Assembly: GCF_017888565.1 (NCBI RefSeq)
Contig: NZ_JAGHFX010000046.1
Location: forward strand, 1 to 41,682
Origin: Clostridium sp.
Lineage (GTDB): Bacteria; Bacillota; Clostridia; Clostridiales; Clostridiaceae
Direction: 5' to 3'
Length of the DNA stretch: 41,682 nucleotides
Shown here: positions 7,199 to 14,354 of the stretch, piece after piece
How positions within the stretch are numbered: position 1 is the first letter of the stretch
Layout: every line of letters starts with the position of its first letter
Program-made: the position numbers and the translations under genes
Notes under the pieces: generated by a model
What the model saw: the letters and a program-made list of their open reading frames with translations, nothing else
Told to the model about the DNA's origin: nothing
Databases searched by the model: none

Positions 7199-7206
7199 TT
7201 TCGACA
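7199..7206 (-). promoter_or_regulatory. Spo0A box in the abrB leader
   Basis: The minus strand reads TGTCGAAA, a full match to the Spo0A box core TGTCGAA. It lies just downstream of the proximal abrB promoter, as the 0A boxes do in B. subtilis abrB, where Spo0A-P blocks transcription. Confidence 0.75.
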
Positions 7207-7218
7207 TCTTGCAAGTTA

Positions 7219-7247
7219 ATATTACTAAAAATGTAATTAAAAGTCAA
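7219..7247 (-). promoter_or_regulatory. Proximal abrB promoter
   Basis: On the minus strand, TTGACT (7242-7247) and TATAAT-like TAATAT (7219-7224) are separated by 17 bp. The Spo0A box lies 12 bp beyond the -10. Confidence 0.75.
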
Positions 7248-7308
7248 CATAAAAGAGAAATATTTTCAAAAAATACATATTTAATTTGCCTTTCAAAGTC
7301 ATAAATAC

Positions 7309-7337
7309 AATATACTACCATAAATTAGAAAAGTCAA
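7309..7337 (-). promoter_or_regulatory. Distal abrB promoter
   Basis: On the minus strand, TTGACT (7332-7337) and TATATT (7309-7314) are separated by 17 bp. It repeats the hexamer and spacing pattern of the proximal promoter 90 bp downstream. Confidence 0.65.
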
Positions 7338-7546
7338 TACTATTTAATCAAATTTCCAGATAAATAGCAAAAAAATGTAGAATGGCTTGTCTACTAGCTT
7401 ATAAAGGAGAAAAAAAGTTTTAAGAAAAATAAAATTAAAAAAAAGCTAATAAAAAAAGAAAAAAATGTAAAAAATAATAAGGTGTATAAATTTTATTATA
7501 AGAATTAAATATTTTGTAAAAATTAAGATATGAGAGTTATTTTTTA

Positions 7547-7576
7547 TTGACTTTTAAAGAAATAATAGAATAAAAT
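7547..7576 (+). promoter_or_regulatory. Promoter of the DUF1836 gene
   Basis: TTGACT (7547-7552) and TAAAAT (7571-7576) are 18 bp apart, about 80 nt upstream of the start codon. Confidence 0.55.
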
Positions 7577-7656
7577 TAAACAGGCAGAAGTAACTTGTAA
7601 TAAGTTTATATATACTATATAATTAATATAAGAATAAATTTTTAGAGGTGGATATA

Positions 7657-8247
7657 ATGGTAAAAAAAATAGATACTAATTATATAACAGAAATTGCAGA
7701 AGAAATGTCTAATAGTACCATGGTTGGTTATGAGGATTTACCTAAATATGATCTATTTTTATCTCAAGTTATAGATTTTTTAAATGATAAGTTTATAGAA
7801 GATAAATATACAAATAATATAGTGCAAAATTATATAAAGAGTGAAGTTATTAGCAAACCAGAGGATGGGAAAAAGAGGGGCTATACTAAAATACATCTTA
7901 TACAATTAGTACTATTAAGCTATATGAGACCAGTATTGACAACGGAAGAAATTAAAAAGGTTTTCAGCTTGGCATTTAATGAAATAAACGATAGATCAGA
8001 TGATATAATATCTTGGGAAAAAGCATATAAGATATTTTCAGAAACTCAAAGTGAAAGCTTCAAAGATTTTCTAAGTAAGCCGGCTGTAAATGAAGAAAAG
8101 TTAGATAGTATAATTTCAGAATTAAAATTAAATGAAAAAGATGAAAATAGTATAAGAACATTTGTTGTTGTAATGTCACTTATTGCACAAGCAAGTGCTA
8201 TTAAAAAATTAGTTCAAAAGATAGTAAATGAGTATCATTCAGAATAA
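7657..8247 (+). CDS. DUF1836-family protein
   Basis: A 196-residue cytoplasmic protein. The segment with LSQVIDFLNDKF, VQNYIKSEVISKP, KKRGYTKIHLIQLVLLSYM and RPVLTTEEIKKVFSLAFNE matches the DUF1836 pattern. That family looks like a MerR/HTH-type helical domain, with NNYVK-like and KP-KK-Y-like motifs, and a regulatory role is suspected but not shown. A GTG at 7648 is part of the AGAGGTG ribosome site, so I start at the ATG at 7657. yvrJ follows 80 nt later without a strong terminator, so the two may be co-transcribed. Confidence 0.8.
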   Translation: MVKKIDTNYITEIAEEMSNSTMVGYEDLPKYDLFLSQVIDFLNDKFIEDKYTNNIVQNYIKSEVISKPEDGKKRGYTKIHLIQLVLLSYMRPVLTTEEIKKVFSLAFNEINDRSDDIISWEKAYKIFSETQSESFKDFLSKPAVNEEKLDSIISELKLNEKDENSIRTFVVVMSLIAQASAIKKLVQKIVNEYHSE

Positions 8248-8327
8248 ATATCATAAAATTATATTAATTTAATAAATAAAACTAAAAATCATCACTTAAG
8301 TGCATATGTAAATAGTGGGGTGATTTT

Positions 8328-8471
8328 ATGGAAGAAGTAGTTAATTTAGTGGCTAACTTAGGGTTTCCTATAGCAATTTCCTTATATTTATTAATAAGAA
8401 TAGAAGGAAAGCTAGAAAGTCTTACAAATAGCATAAATAATCTATCACAAACTATAAATTCAATTAAATAA
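8328..8471 (+). CDS. yvrJ: YvrJ-family small membrane protein
   Basis: A 47-residue frame beginning MEEVVNLVANLGFPIAIS and continuing into a helix with LIRIEGKLESLTNSI. The GFPIAISLYLLIRIE core with a following amphipathic coiled segment is the YvrJ signature. One membrane helix spans about residues 8-24. GGGGTG at 8317-8322 is the ribosome site. In Bacillus yvrJ lies near the sigO/rsoA regulon genes, but no such genes are here. Function is unknown; similar short proteins occur widely in Firmicutes, some of them in phages. Confidence 0.8.
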   Translation: MEEVVNLVANLGFPIAISLYLLIRIEGKLESLTNSINNLSQTINSIK

Positions 8472-8481
8472 AAGCTTTCAA

Positions 8482-8519
8482 AATAAGGTATTGTTAATAA
8501 TAAGTAGCAATACCTTATT
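8482..8519 (+). terminator. Hairpin after yvrJ
   Basis: A 12-bp stem AATAAGGTATTG / CAATACCTTATT with a 14-nt loop. The following GATTTT is a weak T tract, so termination may be partial. Confidence 0.5.
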
Positions 8520-8692
8520 GATTTTAAAGCCTATTAAATATTAATATTTAGGATTATAATATATATATGTTTTGCTTAATAAGATATTTATTAAGACTAG
8601 CAATATATTAAATAGTTAATATGCTTATTTAAATAAAATAGTAACATTAGAAGCAGAGATTATTTAAAATATATAGATAGGAAAGAACTTTA

Positions 8693-10981
8693 ATGAAGAA
8701 TAAAATAATTATTAAAGAATCTGTTAGAGGAATAATAGAATATGTTTTAAAGACTGGTAGTTTAGATGATAGGTATATGGGAAAAAGTAGAGCCTTAGAA
8801 GGGACAATAGCTCATCAAAAACTACAAAGCAGTAATGAGACAATATATAGTCAGTATCAAAAAGAGGTAAGAATGGAACATGCCTTTGAAATTGGAGATG
8901 TAACATTACTAGTGGAAGGAAGAGCTGATGGTATTATTATAGAAGATAATAATATTTATATAGAAGAAATAAAATCCACAATGAAATCACTCATGTTTAT
9001 AGATGAAGATTATAATGAATTACATTGGGCTCAGGGAAAGTTTTATGCATATATATATTCTATTCAAAATAAATTAGAAGAAATAAATATAAGATTGAGT
9101 TATTTTAATATAGAAACTGAAGAAGTAAAAAGCTTTGATAAAAGATTTAAATTTAATGAATTAGAAGAGTATATTAATTTTATAATAAATGAATACAAAA
9201 AATGGATATTATTAAAGTCTAAGTTAAATAGTGTAAGAAATGAATCTATAAAGATATTAAAATTTCCCTTTGATAAATATAGAAAAGGACAAAAGGAGTT
9301 AGCTGTTACTTGTTTTAACACAATAAAAGAAAAAGCAGTATTATTTGCTCAAGCACCTACAGGAATAGGTAAAACAATATCAACTATATTCCCTGCGGTA
9401 AAATCTTTAGGCGAAGATAGAGGAGAAAGAATTGTATATTTAACAGCTAAAACAATAACTAGAACTGTAGCAGAAGAAGCGGTAAATAAGTTGAAGGATA
9501 ACGGACTTAAATGTAGAAATATTACATTAACATCTAAGGAGAAAATTTGTTTTAAAGATAAAACTAATTGTAATCCAGAGTACTGTGAATATGCAGTAGA
9601 TTACTATGATAAGGTAAATAATATTATATTTGATATGCTTGGAAAAGAAGACAATTTTACAAGAGAAAAGATTGAAGGATATGCGAGAGATAATAAAGTA
9701 TGTCCTTTTGAGCTATCATTAGACTTGAGTTTATGGTGTGACATAATTATATGTGATTATAATTATGCTTTTGATCCTAGAGCAAAATTAAAACGCTTTT
9801 TTGAAGAGGATGTTGATAAAAATATATTACTTGTGGATGAAGGTCATAATCTTGTGGATAGAGCTAGAAATATGTTTAGTGCGGGAATATATAAGAGTAA
9901 GATAATGCAAGCAAGTAAACTTATAAAGGGGAAAGTACCTAATTTGTATAAAACATTAAATTCTATTAATAAGGAATTAATAGAAGTACGAAGGGAAGTT
10001 CAAGAAGCTGAAAGTATTAGTATTTATAAAAAAGAGCAGTATAAGGACTTATATAAATTACTAAGAATATTTTTAAAGGAATGTGATGAGTATCTTATAA
10101 AGTCTGTAAATACAGAAGGCTATGAGGAAATAAGAGATTTATATTTTGAAATGAGGAGTTTTATATCAATTTCAGAGCTTTATAGCGATGAGTATGTAAC
10201 TTTAGTAGAAGTAAATAAGAATGATGTTAAGGTTAAGTTATTTTGTGTTAATCCATCGAAGAACTTATCAAAGGTAGTACAAGAAAGTTATTCTACTACA
10301 ATATTTTCTGCAACACTAACCCCAATAAATTATTATATAGATTTGCTTGGGGGAGATGAGAAAAGCTATAGAATGAAATTACCATCACCATTTAAGAAGG
10401 AAAATTTGGAAATTTATGGATATCCACTTAACATGAGGTTTAAGCAAAGGGAAAATAATGTTGATAATCTATGTGAATTGATTTATAGATTTATAAATGA
10501 GCAAATAGGTAACTATATGGTTTTTTTACCATCCTATCAATATCTAAAGCAGATATATCAAAGGTATATAGAATTATATGGTGATGAGAATATTATTTGT
10601 CAGGACGAAATTTTAACAGAATCTGAAAAGGAGGAGTTTATAAATAAGTTTCAAGATGGTGCGAATATACTAGCTTTTTGTGTTATAGGAGGAATATTTT
10701 CTGAGGGGATAGACTTACCGGGTGATAGGCTCATAGGAAGCATAATAGTAGGAGTAGGATTTCCTAAAATATCTAATGAAGGAGACATAATAAAGGATTA
10801 TTATGATGAAAAAGGATTTGATTATGCATATATATATCCAGGAATAAATAAAGTAATGCAAGCCGCTGGAAGGGTTATAAGGACAGAAACAGATAAGGGG
10901 AGAATATTACTTATAGATGATAGATATTTTACGTTAAAGTATAAAAGTTTGCTTCCAAAAGAATGGGATATAATTAAATAA
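8693..10981 (+). CDS. PDDEXK nuclease-XPD/DinG-type helicase fusion
   Basis: A 762-residue protein with two enzymes in one chain. Residues about 1-180 form a RecB/Cas4-like PDDEXK nuclease: His41, Asp79, Glu92-x-Lys94 (EEIKST) and a QxxxY motif at Gln114-Tyr118. Residues about 185-762 form an XPD/DinG superfamily 2 helicase: Walker A APTGIGKT at 221-228, DEGH at 382-385, and motif VI QAAGRVIRT near the end. Cys286, Cys293, Cys298 and Cys337 are placed like the 4Fe-4S ligands of XPD. It should unwind DNA 5' to 3' and nick or trim ends, suggesting repair or recombination. The Fe-S nuclease cysteines of Cas4 are absent. The cyclase gene follows after 21 nt. Confidence 0.88.
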   Translation: MKNKIIIKESVRGIIEYVLKTGSLDDRYMGKSRALEGTIAHQKLQSSNETIYSQYQKEVRMEHAFEIGDVTLLVEGRADGIIIEDNNIYIEEIKSTMKSLMFIDEDYNELHWAQGKFYAYIYSIQNKLEEINIRLSYFNIETEEVKSFDKRFKFNELEEYINFIINEYKKWILLKSKLNSVRNESIKILKFPFDKYRKGQKELAVTCFNTIKEKAVLFAQAPTGIGKTISTIFPAVKSLGEDRGERIVYLTAKTITRTVAEEAVNKLKDNGLKCRNITLTSKEKICFKDKTNCNPEYCEYAVDYYDKVNNIIFDMLGKEDNFTREKIEGYARDNKVCPFELSLDLSLWCDIIICDYNYAFDPRAKLKRFFEEDVDKNILLVDEGHNLVDRARNMFSAGIYKSKIMQASKLIKGKVPNLYKTLNSINKELIEVRREVQEAESISIYKKEQYKDLYKLLRIFLKECDEYLIKSVNTEGYEEIRDLYFEMRSFISISELYSDEYVTLVEVNKNDVKVKLFCVNPSKNLSKVVQESYSTTIFSATLTPINYYIDLLGGDEKSYRMKLPSPFKKENLEIYGYPLNMRFKQRENNVDNLCELIYRFINEQIGNYMVFLPSYQYLKQIYQRYIELYGDENIICQDEILTESEKEEFINKFQDGANILAFCVIGGIFSEGIDLPGDRLIGSIIVGVGFPKISNEGDIIKDYYDEKGFDYAYIYPGINKVMQAAGRVIRTETDKGRILLIDDRYFTLKYKSLLPKEWDIIK

Positions 10982-11002
10982 AACAATAAAGGGAGAGTAT
11001 AA

Positions 11003-11635
11003 ATGAGAGTTATTGATTTAAGTCACACTATAAATAAAGATATGACTACATATACAAAAGATGAGAAGCCTGAAATATATAATATGGCTACAATTGAAAA
11101 GGATGGATTCAATGAGAAGCTCTTAAAGATATGTACACATACGGGAACTCATATAGATGCACCAAGTCATATGATTAACAAAGGAAAAACTATTGAAGAA
11201 TTTAATATAAGCGAATTTATAGGAATAGCATTTATAATTGATATTTCAAATATTGAGGAAGTAAAAGTTAGTGATTTAATTCAATATGAAGAGAAATTGA
11301 GGAACTGTGACTTCTTAATATTAAAAACAGGATGGGAGAAGTATTGGGGAACTAAAAGCTATTTAAATAATTTTCCAAGTTTAACAGAAGAGGCAGCGAA
11401 ATGGATTTGCGATTTTAGTTTAAGAGGTATAGGTATAGATAGTATATCAATTGATAAGTTTGATAGTATAGATTTTGAAATACACAATGTTGTATTATCT
11501 AGAGGTAAACTTATAATCGAGAATTTAACAAATTTGGACAATATAAATAGTGATGAATTTACTTTAGTAGCTACTCCATTAAAGATAGAGGATGGAGATG
11601 CTTCTCCTGTTAGAGCAATTGCACTAACGAATTAA
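11003..11635 (+). CDS. Cyclase-family metal hydrolase (kynurenine formamidase-like)
   Basis: A 210-residue protein of the cyclase family. The metal site motif HTGTHIDAPSH supplies His46, His50, Asp52 and His56. The N-terminal IDLSHTI is also typical. Members include arylformamidase (KynB) and other cyclic-amide or ester hydrolases; no tryptophan catabolism genes are near, so the substrate is open. AAAGGGAG precedes the ATG by 7 nt. It lies 21 nt after the helicase gene and is probably co-transcribed with it, with no obvious functional link. Confidence 0.85.
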   Translation: MRVIDLSHTINKDMTTYTKDEKPEIYNMATIEKDGFNEKLLKICTHTGTHIDAPSHMINKGKTIEEFNISEFIGIAFIIDISNIEEVKVSDLIQYEEKLRNCDFLILKTGWEKYWGTKSYLNNFPSLTEEAAKWICDFSLRGIGIDSISIDKFDSIDFEIHNVVLSRGKLIIENLTNLDNINSDEFTLVATPLKIEDGDASPVRAIALTN

Positions 11636-11687
11636 TGTTTAAATGTTACAAATACAATTATGTTTTAATTATCAGACAGAAATATAG

Positions 11688-11732
11688 AAATATCGATATC
11701 GAGTATTAAGTTTATACATGATATCGATATTT
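11688..11732. terminator. Dyad between convergent cyclase and epimerase genes
   Basis: A perfect 13-bp inverted repeat (AAATATCGATATC and its complement) with a 19-nt loop. It is AT-rich with short T and A tracts. Its place between converging genes suggests a weak bidirectional terminator. Confidence 0.5.
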
Positions 11733-11816
11733 TAGATTTAAAATAAATTAATGTAATTTTAGGATCATAAATTAAAATGTGATTTATAAATAGAAAAGCC
11801 TGTAGTTAGCTAAAGA

Positions 11817-12698
11817 TTAATCTATATATAAGTCGTAGCTAGCATTAAATGATTCCCCAACACTAAGTTTTTGAATTCCTTCTTTATCTTTAAATTCTCC
11901 ATTAAAATTATAAAAATCCGCGTGTCCATACCAAGGCTCGATACAAACAAAAGGTGCTCCTGTTGGTTTAGTCCATATAGCTAAATAAGGGAATCCTGAA
12001 AAGTCCATAGATAAACTCTTATTATGATTTTTAGATTTTAAGCTTATTATATTTGATTCTAAATCACCAAAAACTATAGCATCATCTTTAAATAAATCTA
12101 AAGATAAGTTTATAATATTTTCATTATTAAAAAATGGTTTTTTAGTACCTGTGAAATTTCCTAAATTACTATTAAGCTCCATTATCCCACAAGTTTCCTT
12201 CTTGTTAAATTCAAAGTAATAATCTTCAAATTTTTCTCCTTCTATTAATGGGCACATAAATGCGGGATGGCCACCAATTGAGAAGTAGATATCTTTATCA
12301 TCAAGATTTGTAACATTATAACCAACTTTAACTCCATTATCTAAAAGTTCATATGAAAGTTTTAAAGAAAATTTATACGGATATACTTTTAATGTATCTT
12401 CAGACCATAAAAGCTCAAAGATTATATGATTATCATCTTTTTCAACCATATTAAACTCTCTAGTTCTTGCTAAGCCGTGTTGTGGTAATTCATATTCTTT
12501 ATTATCAACAATATATTTACCGTTATTAACTTTTCCAACTATAGGGAATAAGATTGGAGAATGATATTTCCAGTACTCTTCATTTCCATTCCATAAATAT
12601 TCAATTGAATCCTTTTTACTGAACAAGTTATTAAGTTCTCCACCAAAGGTATCAGCAGAGATTTTTATGTTTTCATTTTCTAAAGTATAATTCATCAT
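11817..12698 (-). CDS. LacX-like aldose 1-epimerase family protein
   Basis: A 293-residue galactose mutarotase-fold protein. Active-site segments are QHGLARTREF (His74), SIGGHPAFMCP and CIEPWYGHAD, with the general base Glu in the last. These sugar epimerases interconvert alpha and beta anomers; the LacX group often has unknown substrates. GGAAAGGG (12704-12711 on the plus strand) lies 5 nt before the ATG at 12696-12698 and 8 nt before a second ATG; an upstream ATG at 12713 overlaps the ribosome site and is less likely. It is a single gene, divergent from the YihY gene. Confidence 0.87.
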   Translation of the reverse strand: MMNYTLENENIKISADTFGGELNNLFSKKDSIEYLWNGNEEYWKYHSPILFPIVGKVNNGKYIVDNKEYELPQHGLARTREFNMVEKDDNHIIFELLWSEDTLKVYPYKFSLKLSYELLDNGVKVGYNVTNLDDKDIYFSIGGHPAFMCPLIEGEKFEDYYFEFNKKETCGIMELNSNLGNFTGTKKPFFNNENIINLSLDLFKDDAIVFGDLESNIISLKSKNHNKSLSMDFSGFPYLAIWTKPTGAPFVCIEPWYGHADFYNFNGEFKDKEGIQKLSVGESFNASYDLYID

Positions 12699-12901
12699 AA
12701 GCACCCTTTCCATTATATAGTTTACATAGAAATTATACTATATTGGAGGTTTTTTAGAAAGAAATAGATAGCTTTGCTTATATATTTTAAAGTATTGTAG
12801 TATTATATATAAAGTAACAGTAAAATAAGATAGATATTAATATATTTATTATATTTGATATATAATATAAAAGATTAAATAATAAATAATGTGGTGATTT
12901 A

Positions 12902-13744
12902 ATGAGTAAGGTTAAGAATGAGAATAAGAGGTCTGTAATGGATAGTATAGTATATTTCATTGTAAAGATTAACAATGATGATATATTTGCTTTAGGAGCT
13001 CAACTTGCATATTATTTGATATTAGCTTTTTTCCCATTTTTAATATTTTTATTAACATTAGTAGGATTTAGTAGATTAAATTCAGCAGATATTTTAGATG
13101 GATTAAGGGCTATATTGCCCAATAATGTTTTTACTTTGGTAGATACTACAGTAGTTGAAATAGTAGATACTCAAAATGCAGGTTTATTAGGAGCTTCTAT
13201 TGCTCTTTCTATGTGGTCTGCATCTTCAGGATTCAGAGCTGTAATAAAGGGTGTTAACAAGGCTTATGATATTAGAGAACATAGATCCTTTATAAAAAGA
13301 GCATTTATAGCAATATTTTTTACATTAGCTTTAGCGTTAATAATAATGCTAACTTTAGCTATGTTAGTATTTGGTGAAGTAATAGGTAAATATTTAATAT
13401 CAATATTGCCATTTCACAATATAATAAGGAATATATGGAATATAAGTAGGTATATAGTAGTAGTACTTGCGATGATTTGGATATTTGCATGTATATATAG
13501 ATATACTCCAGCTAGAAAAATTCCTTGGAAAGAGGTTTTTCCAGGTGCTATTGCAAGTACTTTAGGATGGATAGTAGTTTCATTAGCATTTTCATATTAT
13601 ATTAACAATATAGCTAATTATTCTAGGTTATATGGAAGTGTAGGGGCAGTATTTATATTAATGACTTGGCTCTATATTACATCAATGATATTAATTTTAG
13701 GAGCAGAAATAAATTCGGTTTTATCAATAAGAAAAAGAACGTAA
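12902..13744 (+). CDS. YihY/BrkB-family inner membrane protein
   Basis: A 280-residue integral membrane protein with about six hydrophobic segments, including YYLILAFFPFLIFLLTLVGF, LGASIALSMWSASSGF and VFILMTWLYITSMILILGAE. The FGAQLAYYLI-like, WSASSGFRAVIKGVNKAYD and WKEVFPGAIASTLGW blocks define the YihY/BrkB family, once misnamed RNase BN. The function is unsettled; transport or envelope roles have been proposed. Its ribosome site is weak (GGTG). It is a single gene between divergent and downstream units. Confidence 0.9.
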   Translation: MSKVKNENKRSVMDSIVYFIVKINNDDIFALGAQLAYYLILAFFPFLIFLLTLVGFSRLNSADILDGLRAILPNNVFTLVDTTVVEIVDTQNAGLLGASIALSMWSASSGFRAVIKGVNKAYDIREHRSFIKRAFIAIFFTLALALIIMLTLAMLVFGEVIGKYLISILPFHNIIRNIWNISRYIVVVLAMIWIFACIYRYTPARKIPWKEVFPGAIASTLGWIVVSLAFSYYINNIANYSRLYGSVGAVFILMTWLYITSMILILGAEINSVLSIRKRT

Positions 13745-13746
13745 TT

Positions 13747-13783
13747 TTAAAGGTTAAGAAACTTAATGTTTATTAACCTTTAA
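13747..13783 (+). terminator. Weak hairpin after the YihY gene
   Basis: TTAAAGGTTAA pairs with TTAACCTTTAA around a 15-nt loop. No good T tract follows, so termination is uncertain. Confidence 0.4.
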
Positions 13784-13830
13784 ATATATAATAAAAAGTT
13801 TATTAAAAATATACAATACTTTGTTTGTTT

Positions 13831-13860
13831 TTGTATAGAAAAACACTAACTGGATATAAT
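13831..13860 (+). promoter_or_regulatory. Possible ssb promoter
   Basis: TATAAT at 13855-13860 with a poor TTGTAT -35 at 13831-13836 (18-bp spacer). It would start transcription about 20 nt upstream of the AGGAGGTG ribosome site. Confidence 0.4.
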
Positions 13861-13888
13861 CAAAGAAGAAATATTCAGGAGGTGCAAA

Positions 13889-14260
13889 ATGAATAAAATA
13901 GTATTATTAGGAAAATTAATAAAGGACCCTGAACTTAGGACACTAGAAGGAAGCGACAAAGTATTCACTAGATTTATAATTGCAGTAGATAGAAATTTTA
14001 AAGCTCAAGATGGAACAAGGAAATCAGATTTAATTCCAGTTACAGTTTGGGGTAGAAAAGCAGAGGTAGTATGTCAATATATGAGGAAAGGAAGTTATAT
14101 AAGTTTAAGTGGAAGATTAAGAACAGGAAGCTATGAAGATAAGGACGGAAATAAAAAATATATAGCTGAAGTTGTAGCAGAAGATTTTAAATTCGTAGGA
14201 AATAGAAAGGTTGATAAAGAGTTAGAACAAGAAGAAAACTTAGATAATTTTGCAAATTAA
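13889..14260 (+). CDS. ssb: Short single-stranded DNA-binding protein (SsbB-like)
   Basis: A 123-residue SSB that coats single-stranded DNA. The OB fold covers residues about 1-105: MNKIVLLGKLIKDPELR, FIIAVDRNF, PVTVWGRKAEVVCQYMRKGS and GRLRTGSYEDKDG. The tail is short and ends EENLDNFAN, without the DDDIPF-like tip that major SSBs use to recruit repair proteins. It therefore resembles a secondary SSB such as B. subtilis SsbB rather than the replicative copy, which usually lies between rpsF and rpsR. An AGGAGGTG ribosome site and a strong terminator suggest a single-gene transcript. Confidence 0.88.
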   Translation: MNKIVLLGKLIKDPELRTLEGSDKVFTRFIIAVDRNFKAQDGTRKSDLIPVTVWGRKAEVVCQYMRKGSYISLSGRLRTGSYEDKDGNKKYIAEVVAEDFKFVGNRKVDKELEQEENLDNFAN

Positions 14261-14288
14261 AGCTTAAAATATAAATTTAAATAAATAG

Positions 14289-14329
14289 TGTAAGAGGGTA
14301 AGCAATAACTGATTGCTTACCCTCTTACA
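14289..14329. terminator. Bidirectional terminator (ssb / fdpF)
   Basis: A perfect 18-bp stem (TGTAAGAGGGTAAGCAAT and its complement at 14312-14329) with a 5-nt loop, between convergent ssb and the flavodiiron gene. Confidence 0.88.
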
Positions 14330-14354
14330 TTTAAAAAGTTTTGAAAATTAATGT

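Larger units (their letters stand above)
7177..7656. other. Divergent intergenic region between abrB and the DUF1836 gene
   Basis: About 480 bp. The left part holds the abrB regulatory region (7199-7337). Positions 7401-7485 are strikingly A-rich on the plus strand with almost no C. The DUF1836 promoter is at 7547-7576. I found no supported coding frame. Confidence 0.75.

Noticed and set aside
7391..7432. 13-codon frame starting ATGGCTTGTCTACTAGC
   Set aside because: No ribosome site precedes it and it lies in low-complexity A-rich DNA.
8693..10981. Cas4-type CRISPR protein
   Set aside because: The nuclease domain lacks the Cas4 Fe-S cysteines, is fused to an XPD helicase, and there is no CRISPR array or other cas gene in the window.
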